From contig JACMJD010000359.1 of NCBI GenBank assembly GCA_014380825.1, positions 1-6,764 on the forward strand: 6,764 nucleotides of DNA, given 5' to 3'. The position numbers and the translations under genes are program-made. The stretch comes from Phycisphaerae bacterium. Lineage in GTDB: Bacteria; Planctomycetota; Phycisphaerae; Tepidisphaerales; Tepidisphaeraceae. Positions 1 through 6,400 of the stretch are shown piece by piece (the stretch's first letter is position 1; every line of letters starts with the position of its first letter). Below the pieces are notes generated by a model. That model had not been told where the DNA came from. It was given only the letters and a program-made list of their open reading frames with translations, and searched no databases.

Positions 1-2165
1 GCCGGATGTTGTGCATGGATCACGTGATGCAGCAGCAGCATGTGATCGAGCTGGCGACGCCGACGGTCTCTCGCCCGGGCGCTAAGCCCGCCAAGGGCAC
101 CGTTGCAACGGCGGCAGATGGCGGCAGCAGTCGCGGATTGAATTCCGTGGCGGATGCCGCCGACATCATCTGGACGAACCGCGGCCTGGCGACCGACAAC
201 TTCGCCGCGCGATTCGGCACGCTTGCAGAGACCGCCCGCCAGGTAGTCGATGCCGTCATCGTCGCGTATGAACGCATGATCGGCAGCTTCAATTATTCCA
301 GCGCCGGGCAGACCTACAGCCTTACGCTCAGCATGAACGGGAGTGGCAGTGGATTCGGCGCCAGCGCGAATCTCAACTCCTCGTTGAACGGCAAGGCAAA
401 GAGCGGGACCATCAATATGGGCGCAGGCAACGGCAGCGCCAACGCCAACGACGACAACGGCTGGTTCATTGATCCAACGCCGTTCGACAACAGCGAATTC
501 CTGGGCAGCATCGTCAATGGATATTCGGGCAACGCGACCTCCGGCGGCCCCGCCAGTGGACGCGGCGACTTCTTCACGGTCGTCGCGGCGGAGATGACTC
601 ACTGCATGGGCCTGTTCGGCAGCGCTCTGCCCGGATGGGCGAGTCGCACCACGAACACCGGCATCGCCGACACTGCGGCGGCGCCTGGGTTCCTCTACGT
701 CTTCCAGGGTCCCAGCATCAAGCACCTGCTCACCAGCGACAACGGCGGCTTCCAGGATTTCGGATCTGCCGTCCACAGTTCGGAACCGGGCAACTCGATT
801 TCCTTCGGTGGGGAAACGTACACCGGCGCCGACGATCAGGGCAACGCGTTCTATGAGAACAGCCGCCGATACATGATCAACAACGCCTTCGCGCTAATGT
901 TCAAGGATGCGTACAATTATGCTACGGTCGACCCCGCAAAGTGGGGAACCATGTACAGCGTTCTGAATGAAACGAGCAAGCTGGTGACCGTGCGCGGCGG
1001 AACCGGAACGAACAACGACACGATCAGCGTCACGCGGAGCGGAAACACGGTCTTCGTCAGCGTAGATCCGGCGACGGATGTCGCAGGCACCGGCGCGCTG
1101 CCGGGCGCGGGCAACCTGCCGGCGTTCGTTACCGAATACGACATCAGCCAGATCAGCAGCATCTCCATCGCCGCCGGCGCAGGCAATGACATCATCTCGA
1201 TCGCGCCGAACATCGGCGTGCCGATCACCATCGACGCCAGCACCGGCACTGACAGCCTGACGATCGTCGGCACAGCCGGCGACGACACGATCGGCGTGGC
1301 CGCGGGCACCATCACCGGCGCGTCGACCATCACCTACTCGAACTTCGAGAGCCTCGCGGTTCAAGGCAACGACGGCAACGACACGATCAACTTCAACGGC
1401 ACCGGCCTGAGCAACGTCAACGTCACCGGTGGCGTCGGCGACGACATCCTGAGCCTGATCAACGTCACGAACGCATCGCTGGTGTTTGATTTGGGCACGA
1501 ACGCCAACACGTTGAACCTGAACAGCGGCACGTACACCATCAGCACTGATCTTGGTGCCGTCGGCACGATGGCCGTGAACATCAACGCCGGCACGCTCAC
1601 GTTCAACACCACACAGCACCTGACCTCGCTGAGCATCGCCTCCGGCGCCAACGGCAGCTTGCTCGCCGGCGGCACCCGCGCAATGATTCTGGGCGGCTTG
1701 TCGATCGTCGGCACCGGCAATCTCGATCTGAACGACAACGATGCGATCATCGACTACACGGGCGGCTCGCAGATGAACGCCATCCGCGCGATGATCAACT
1801 CGGCGCGCAACGGCGGCGACTTCACCGGCACTGGCCTGAATTCCACCGCCGCGCGTAACGCCTCGCCGGAGAACACCACCCTCGGCGCGATGGAGGGTTC
1901 GGAATATCACGCCATCAACGGCCCGGCCTCCACGTTCGCCGGAACAACGTTCGACGATTCGTCGGTCCTCGTGAAGTACACGTACTACGGCGACGCGGAT
2001 TACAACGGCGTGGTCGACTTCGACGATTACAGCCGCGTCGACGCCGGCTTCAACAGCGACCTGACCGGTTGGGTGAACGGCGATGTCGACGGCAACGGCG
2101 TGGTCGACTTCGATGATTATTCGCTGATCGACCTCGCGTTCAACACGCAAGTTGGCGTGCTGTAA
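1..2165 (+). CDS. Secreted metzincin-like protein with RTX-like repeats and C-terminal dockerin-like pair (5' partial)
   Basis: Open from the window edge (first full codon at 3) to TAA at 2163-2165. Residues are numbered from the ATG at 6, which is probably not the start: there is no room for a ribosome site and the frame is open upstream. The first codons read R-M-L-C-M-D-H, like the end of a planctomycete LEPR-XLL signal. Residues ~50-320 resemble a metzincin-type protease domain. The segment D-F-F-T-V-V-A-A-E-M-T-H-C-M-G (E196, H199, G202) sits where HExxHxxG is expected, but Ala195 replaces the first His and Gly205 the usual third ligand. A Met-turn-like stretch, R-R-Y-M-I-N-N-A, follows. 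Residues ~329-490 carry RTX-like glycine/aspartate repeats (near 391, 422, 454, 475). Residues ~571-655 form a module common in planctomycete surface proteins. Two EF-hand loops (663-674, 693-704) end the protein. Catalysis is doubtful; a structural or binding role at the cell surface is inferred. A terminator hairpin follows. Confidence 0.85.
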   Translation, partial: RMLCMDHVMQQQHVIELATPTVSRPGAKPAKGTVATAADGGSSRGLNSVADAADIIWTNRGLATDNFAARFGTLAETARQVVDAVIVAYERMIGSFNYSSAGQTYSLTLSMNGSGSGFGASANLNSSLNGKAKSGTINMGAGNGSANANDDNGWFIDPTPFDNSEFLGSIVNGYSGNATSGGPASGRGDFFTVVAAEMTHCMGLFGSALPGWASRTTNTGIADTAAAPGFLYVFQGPSIKHLLTSDNGGFQDFGSAVHSSEPGNSISFGGETYTGADDQGNAFYENSRRYMINNAFALMFKDAYNYATVDPAKWGTMYSVLNETSKLVTVRGGTGTNNDTISVTRSGNTVFVSVDPATDVAGTGALPGAGNLPAFVTEYDISQISSISIAAGAGNDIISIAPNIGVPITIDASTGTDSLTIVGTAGDDTIGVAAGTITGASTITYSNFESLAVQGNDGNDTINFNGTGLSNVNVTGGVGDDILSLINVTNASLVFDLGTNANTLNLNSGTYTISTDLGAVGTMAVNINAGTLTFNTTQHLTSLSIASGANGSLLAGGTRAMILGGLSIVGTGNLDLNDNDAIIDYTGGSQMNAIRAMINSARNGGDFTGTGLNSTAARNASPENTTLGAMEGSEYHAINGPASTFAGTTFDDSSVLVKYTYYGDADYNGVVDFDDYSRVDAGFNSDLTGWVNGDVDGNGVVDFDDYSLIDLAFNTQVGVL
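588..608 (+). other. Degraded HExxHxxG-like zinc motif (A-E-M-T-H-C-M-G)
   Basis: These codons encode residues 195-201 of the first protein, with Gly202 next. The catalytic-type Glu196 and the second-ligand His199 are kept, followed by the metzincin-type Gly202. The first ligand position is Ala195 (GCG) and the third-ligand position, six residues after His199, is Gly205. Changing GCG to a His codon needs three base changes, so a single sequencing error is not the explanation. The assignment to the metzincin fold rests on motif spacing and the surrounding sequence style, not on an alignment. Confidence 0.5.
990..1475 (+). other. RTX-like Gly/Asp repeat region encoding putative calcium-binding beta-roll or beta-helix
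   Basis: Within the first gene, about residues 329-490. Imperfect turns of the G-x-G-N-D-x-I type recur: G-A-G-N-D-I-I-S-I (from 391), G-T-A-G-D-D-T-I-G-V (from 422), G-N-D-G-N-D-T-I-N-F (from 454) and G-G-V-G-D-D-I-L-S-L (from 475). These resemble the nonapeptides of hemolysin-type calcium-binding proteins, which fold into a beta-roll with Ca2+ in the turns. Spacing here is irregular (21 to 32 residues), so a looser beta-helix or stacked-sheet fold is equally possible. The type I secretion that usually goes with RTX repeats is not implied, because the protein ends in a different C-terminal module. Confidence 0.55.
1992..2117 (+). repeat. Tandem dockerin-like EF-hand loops with near-identical DNA
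   Basis: Two calcium-loop motifs lie 30 residues apart at the C-terminus of the first protein: D663-A-D-Y-N-G-V-V-D-F-D-D and D693-V-D-G-N-G-V-V-D-F-D-D. Both have Asp at positions 1, 3, 9 and 12, Asn at 5 and Gly at 6 of the loop. Both continue as N-G-V-V-D-F-D-D-Y-S. The DNA at 2004-2030 and 2094-2120 differs at only two third-codon positions in 27 bases, pointing to a fairly recent internal duplication or gene conversion. Dockerin type I modules bind cohesins in cellulosomes; in planctomycetes similar C-terminal pairs are common without known cohesin partners, so the ligand is unknown. Confidence 0.75.
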
Positions 2166-2195
2166 CGGCGAAGATCAGCAACCGACGGGGAGAAT

Positions 2196-2241
2196 GCGCA
2201 ACGCGGCGTCCAGCTTGGCTGGACGCCGCGGTTGTTTGCGC
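2196..2241 (+). terminator. Terminator hairpin after the first gene
   Basis: A perfect 13-bp inverted repeat (2202-2214 with 2218-2230) closes on a 3-base TTG loop, 36 bases past the stop codon. It is followed by GTTGTTTG, a short and imperfect T-rich stretch. An outer pair, GCGCAA at 2196-2201 and TTGCGC at 2236-2241, could lengthen the structure but would draw in the T-rich stretch. Position and stem strength fit an intrinsic terminator; the weak T tract leaves room for a Rho-dependent or 3'-end-protecting role. Confidence 0.7.
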
Positions 2242-2297
2242 ACATCTCGATTCTACATGGGCATATCTCCACATCTTCACTCGTGACACAGCACGAA

Positions 2298-2321
2298 CTC
2301 GAAAGCAAAAAATGCTTTGAG
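2298..2321 (+). promoter_or_regulatory. Small A-loop inverted repeat, possible operator or leader hairpin
   Basis: AAAGCA (2302-2307) and TGCTTT (2313-2318) form a perfect 6-bp arm pair around five A residues. With one bulged G (2301) the arms extend by CTC/GAG to nine pairs. It lies about 115 bases upstream of the second gene's start, in the AT-richest part of the gap. It could be a protein-binding palindrome or an RNA leader hairpin. With no second copy in the window, neither can be chosen, and chance is possible. Confidence 0.25.
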
Positions 2322-2421
2322 TAGAGGATTTTCCGGACATCTGGTTTGAGTTACCGCTCGTAGCCGCTCCTGAGTTGGCGCCGGGTCTGTGTGGCCCGCG
2401 CGTGAGTTTCGTTATCTCCCC

Positions 2422-2426
2422 AGGAG
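2422..2426 (+). promoter_or_regulatory. Ribosome binding site (AGGAG) of the PEP-CTERM gene
   Basis: AGGAG lies nine bases before the ATG at 2436. An in-frame TAG at 2430-2432 lies between the site and that ATG, so no start further upstream in this frame is possible. The same CCAGGAG core precedes the third gene, which supports both start assignments. Confidence 0.8.
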
Positions 2427-2435
2427 AAATAGAAG

Positions 2436-3233
2436 ATGTGTTCATCGATTCGCCGCGCGATTTGCGCGGGCGCTCTGTTATCGTTGTTTCCCGCTGCAAA
2501 TTTTGCGGCAACCACCGTCGTTCCGAATGCACAGGCTGCTGCGCTGGGAAACGGGCAGGACAATGACACACGTTTATTCAGCCGATCCGGCGATACGGAC
2601 GGCAACCGCTACCAGCAAATTTACGATGCCGGCCAGTTTGCGTCGTTCGGCGCGACCGAGCAGATCAACCGCCTCGCGTTCCGAGCCAAGCAGAATGGTG
2701 GTCTGTTCCCCGGCGTCTTCGGACCGACCGTGACGGTTTCAAATATCCAGATCCGACTATCGACAACGGCGCGTGCTTCTTCGATCGATGGCGCAAACTT
2801 CATCAGCAACGTCTTCGCCGACAACATCGGCCCTGATTTGACCACGGTGTATTCGGGCACGCTGACGCTGACCACGCCCACCGCCGGCACGACGGACTTC
2901 GGCTACGTCATCAACCTGCAGACACCCTTCGCGTATTCGAAGGCGACTGGCAATCTGCTGCTAGACGTGCTGATTCCCGCCGGCGCGACGACGACCGAAA
3001 GCGGCTTCAGCGGCTACTCGCGCCCGGACACGCAGACCGGCGATGCGCTGGGCGCCAACGCGAACGATGGCGTGGCATCCGCGTTCGGCGCCACCGCCGG
3101 TGCAACGATCGGGGCGAACTCGACGACCGGCTTGGTGACCCAATTTGCCACCGTTCCAGAGCCAACTTCGATTGGAGCAATTGCCATCGCGTCAATGGCG
3201 GCGGTTCGTCGGACGCGCCGTCGCAAGTCTTAG
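2436..3233 (+). CDS. PEP-CTERM sorting-domain protein, exported
   Basis: Complete 265-residue protein from the ATG at 2436 to TAG at 3231-3233. A Sec signal peptide is clear: Arg6-Arg7, a hydrophobic core at 8-18 and a likely cut after A-N-F-A near residue 24. The C-terminus has all three parts of a PEP-CTERM tail: V-P-E-P-T-S at 240-245, a short hydrophobic stretch at 246-257 and the basic end R-R-T-R-R-R-K-S. In known systems this tail is recognised and cut by exosortase (EpsH/XrtA type), and the protein goes to the surface or extracellular matrix. The body (25-239) is rich in Thr, Ser, Ala, Gly and Asn, has no cysteine, looks all-beta and shows no catalytic motif. From memory it resembles PEP-CTERM proteins that begin with V-P-N-A and contain the stretch N-L-L-L-D-V; the family's function is unknown. 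It stands between two terminators and is probably transcribed alone. No exosortase gene is in the window. Confidence 0.92.
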   Translation: MCSSIRRAICAGALLSLFPAANFAATTVVPNAQAAALGNGQDNDTRLFSRSGDTDGNRYQQIYDAGQFASFGATEQINRLAFRAKQNGGLFPGVFGPTVTVSNIQIRLSTTARASSIDGANFISNVFADNIGPDLTTVYSGTLTLTTPTAGTTDFGYVINLQTPFAYSKATGNLLLDVLIPAGATTTESGFSGYSRPDTQTGDALGANANDGVASAFGATAGATIGANSTTGLVTQFATVPEPTSIGAIAIASMAAVRRTRRRKS

Positions 3234-3260
3234 TTGTCGCGACAACCTGCGAAAGCTTTA

Positions 3261-3314
3261 CGGTCCGCGACGGCCGCCCGGTTTGCTTCGGGCCGTCGCG
3301 GACCGCTTCCTTTT
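3261..3314 (+). terminator. Intrinsic terminator after the PEP-CTERM gene
   Basis: A perfect 15-bp inverted repeat (3261-3275 with 3291-3305) encloses a 15-base loop and is followed at once by CTTCCTTTT. It begins 27 bases after the stop codon. The T-rich side is only on the + strand's 3' side, so it acts for the upstream gene and not for anti-sense transcription. A further pair, GAAAGCTT (3251-3258) and AAGCTTTC (3321-3328), flanks the whole structure. Confidence 0.82.
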
Positions 3315-3427
3315 ACTTGCAAGCTTTCCGCGACACGTGAACTGACTCACGGTCACAGCACCGTATTTCAAGGCTCTCAGCGGTTTCTACTCGGATGCCG
3401 CGCGATGATCGGCTAAGATGAGATTCC

Positions 3428-3432
3428 AGGAG
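3428..3432 (+). promoter_or_regulatory. Ribosome binding site (AGGAG) of the M36 protease gene
   Basis: AGGAG lies eight bases before the ATG at 3441. The frame is closed by TAA at 3414-3416; the only other possible start after it is GTG at 3432, which overlaps the ribosome site itself. The ATG at 3441 is therefore the preferred start. Confidence 0.8.
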
Positions 3433-3440
3433 TGGGAAAT

Positions 3441-6400
3441 ATGTCTAAATCGATCGCCGGCCGGGACTTCAATCGCAACAACAAGCATCGCAGCAATCGC
3501 TGGCAGATCGAACCGCTGGAGCGCCGCCAGATGCTCAGCGCCGCCAGTGACGCAGCGCTGAAAGCGTCGCCGCTGCAAAATAACCTTGCGGCGCAGTTCG
3601 TTCCGGAATCCACGTTCCTGTATCGCAGCGGGACGTACCTGACCAAACCCGCGGCGGGACAGCCGCTGGATATTGCGCTCAACTACTTCCGCGCCAACGC
3701 CAACGCGTTCAACATCACCGCCGGCGATATCGGCACGCCCATCGTCACGGATCAGTACACCGATTCCGACACCGGCCTCACGCACATCTACCTGCGCCAG
3801 CAGGTGAACGGGCTGGAGATCGCCAACGCGAATGCAAACTTCAACGTGCGCAGCGACGGACGAATCCTGAGCATCGGCAGCACGTTCGTCTCGGGAATTG
3901 CCGAGCTGTCGAATCAGCCTATCGCGCCGCAGCTTGACGCTTCGGTCGCGCTGCTGCGCGCCGGGCAGAATCTGAGTCTTCGCACGACGCGGCAATCACA
4001 GATCATCAAGCCGGCGATTGGTACGGCGCAGGTGACGACGCTGCGGAATTCGGATTTATCGCAGGATGACATTGCCGGGCGACTGCGCTATGTCGTGTCG
4101 CCGAATGATGGCGTGAACCTGGCGTGGAACTTCGTGCTGCGCGCGCCGGGCGATCAGCACTGGTACGACACGAGCGTGAACGCCGCCGATGGAAGCCTGA
4201 TGTTCACGGCGGACTGGACGAGCGACGGCACGTCTCTCGATACGCCGGCGAAATCCACACCGACGCGCGGCGCGACGTCCTCCACAAAACCACAAGCAAT
4301 TGGCGGCACCAGCGGATCACTCGCCGCCGCCGGACCTGAGGCGGCGGGATATAACGCTTCTTACAACGTATATGCGTGGCCGAAGCGCAATCCGGACAGC
4401 GGTCCGCGCACGATTGAGGCAAATCCCTGGGATCCGATCGCCTCGCAGTTCGGCTGGCAGGACACCAACGGCAACCCGACGGCCGAATCAAACGTCACTG
4501 CGGGTAACAACGTGGCCGCGCAGGAAGACGCCGACGACAATGACACAGGCGGGATCCAACCTTCCGGTGGTGCGCTCGGCGCCGGAGCGGGGCCATACAC
4601 ATTCGATTATCCCCTCAATCTCAGCTCACCGCCCGCCAGCAATCAGAGCGCGGCGATCGTCAATCTGTATTACTGGAACAACATCATCCACGACATCATG
4701 TTCCGGTACGGCTTCAACGAAGTCGGCGGAAATTTCCAGCAGATGAACTACGGCGGCACCGGCTTGGGCAACGATCGAGTCCGCGCCGATGCGCAGGACG
4801 GCAGCGGCACGAACAATGCGAATTTCTCCACGCCGCCTGATGGTCAGAGCGGGCGCATGCAGATGTACATCTGGAACTTCGCCAGCCCGAGCCGCGACAG
4901 CTCGTTCGATTCGGAAATCATCGTTCACGAATACGGCCACGGTGTGAGCAACCGCCTCACGGGTGGTCCGGCGAACAGCAGCGCGCTGAGCACGGTGCAG
5001 TCGGCGGGCATGGGCGAAGGCTGGAGCGATTGGTGGAGCCTGATGCTCCTCCAGAACGACGGCTCCGCCACGGCGCTGAACGGTGCGCATCCGACCGCGA
5101 ACTATTCGATCGGCGAAGACCCCAACGGGCCGAGCATCCGTCGTTACCCGTACTCGTTTGACAAGACGATCAATCCGACCACGTTCGGGCTCTACAACAG
5201 CAGCACTGGAGTTCACCACACCGGCGAACTCTGGGCCACCGCGCTGTGGGATTTGGCCGTGACGCTCGAGAGGAAGTGGGGATTCAATCCCAATCTAAAG
5301 AGCGGTTACGTCACCAGCAACGGGAACGGGAACATCCTGGCGATGAAGCTGGTGATGGACGCGCTGAAGATTCAGCCCGCGAATCCAAGTTTCCTCCAGG
5401 CGCGCGATGCGATCCTCCAGGCAGATGTGACGCTAACTGGCGGCGCGAATCAGCGCGACATCTGGCAATCGTTCGCGCGGCGAGGTCTAGGCACGAGCGC
5501 AACCACCGCGAGCACGAACTCGACCACGATCAACGAAGCGTTCGATGTGCCGGCGACGGTCTCCGCGCCGCTCGTTGCGCACGCGACGCCGCTTTCGCCC
5601 CTGCGACTGACCGCCAACGTCTCGTCAATGGTCTTCCGGTTCAGCGAGACGATGGAACCCACCAGCTTCAACCAAGTCACCGACGTGCTCAGCTTTACCG
5701 GGCCCGGCGCGGTCGACCTTAAGCCATCGATCACCACAGTCGCGTGGTCGAATTCGAATAAGACGCTGACGATCAATTTCGCGCAGCAAACGGCCGAGGG
5801 CACGTACACGATGACCATCGGTCCGAACATCCAGTCGCCAAGCCCCGGCGGGCAGCAGATGGATCAGAACTTGAACAACGTGCCCGGCGAAGCCACCGAC
5901 AACTTCACCGCCACCTTCGTGCTTGACCCCACGCCCGGCCCCGATGCGTTCACGTATGAAGCATCCGCCACCACCTTCCAGAACATCAACCTCGCCAGCA
6001 GCGGCGGCACGACGATCCTGGATAATCAGGACGACACCAACGCCAGCATTCCTCTGGGCGGCAACACGTTCAGCTTCTACGGCACCACCTACAGCGGATC
6101 GAACCAGTTGTTCGTCAACGACAACGGCCTGATCACCTTCGGCTCGGGCAGCGACGCGTTCGCGAACAACAACATGACGTTCAGTCTCGCGCAGCCGGCG
6201 ATCGCCGCGCTGTGGGATGACTGGGCAACCGATCGCGATGGGTCAGACAAAGTTCTGTATTCGCTCGATGCCCCCAACAACAAGTTGATTATCGAGTGGA
6301 GCGCGGTCGTCAGCCGCGGCGACCAATCCGGCGGGTTCGGTTCGAGCAACGCAACCTTCCAGGCGATCCTTTCGCTCAACACCGGCTCGGCGCCGGGTGA

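Larger units (their letters stand above)
2166..2435 (+). other. Intergenic region upstream of the PEP-CTERM gene
   Basis: This 270-base gap holds the terminator of the first gene (2202-2230), a small A-loop stem-loop (2298-2321) and the ribosome binding site of the next gene (2422-2426). A promoter for the second gene should lie roughly between 2242 and 2400. The stretch at 2300-2335 is AT-richer than its surroundings, but I see no convincing -35/-10 pair. No convincing coding sequence was seen. Confidence 0.6.
3234..3440 (+). other. Intergenic region upstream of the M36 protease gene
   Basis: This 207-base gap contains the terminator of the PEP-CTERM gene and then about 125 bases that should include the protease gene's promoter. 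A short inverted repeat, CGTGA (3336-3340) and TCACG (3347-3351), is the only other structure seen and may be chance. No recognisable -35/-10 pair was found. The ribosome site is at its 3' end. Confidence 0.55.

Noticed and set aside
990..1475. RTX repeats as evidence for type I secretion
   Set aside because: The repeats are irregular and the protein ends in a planctomycete module and dockerin-like loops, not the C-terminal signal of RTX toxins. No ABC exporter gene is present.
894..2150. A 418-codon open frame on the - strand opposite the first gene
   Set aside because: It lies wholly within the first gene's repeat region and its translation is a low-complexity run of V, A, D and R, as expected when GC-rich Gly/Asp/Thr codons are read backwards. 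It has no domain-like sequence, and the + strand has clear domains.
2317..2351. TTGAGT at 2317-2322, with a second copy at 2346-2351, as a -35 box
   Set aside because: No acceptable -10 hexamer lies at a normal distance from either copy, and promoter sequences of this phylum are poorly known.
2389..2733. A 114-codon + strand frame overlapping the PEP-CTERM gene start
   Set aside because: It has no ribosome site and an Arg/Ser-rich shadow composition, whereas the 2436 frame has a signal peptide and a PEP-CTERM tail.
3387..3995. A 202-codon open frame on the - strand over the protease start
   Set aside because: It is antisense to the LEPR-XLL signal and propeptide, is rich in Arg and has no recognisable motif. 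The + strand gene has a ribosome site and family signatures.
4626..5219. A 197-codon open frame on the - strand within the protease catalytic domain
   Set aside because: It is an antisense shadow of the conserved M36 core; composition is Arg/Val/Ala-rich with no motif.
5246..5722. A 158-codon + strand frame inside the protease gene
   Set aside because: Out-of-frame reading of the M36 C-terminal part, giving a charged Arg/His-rich sequence without domains. The main frame is uninterrupted across it.
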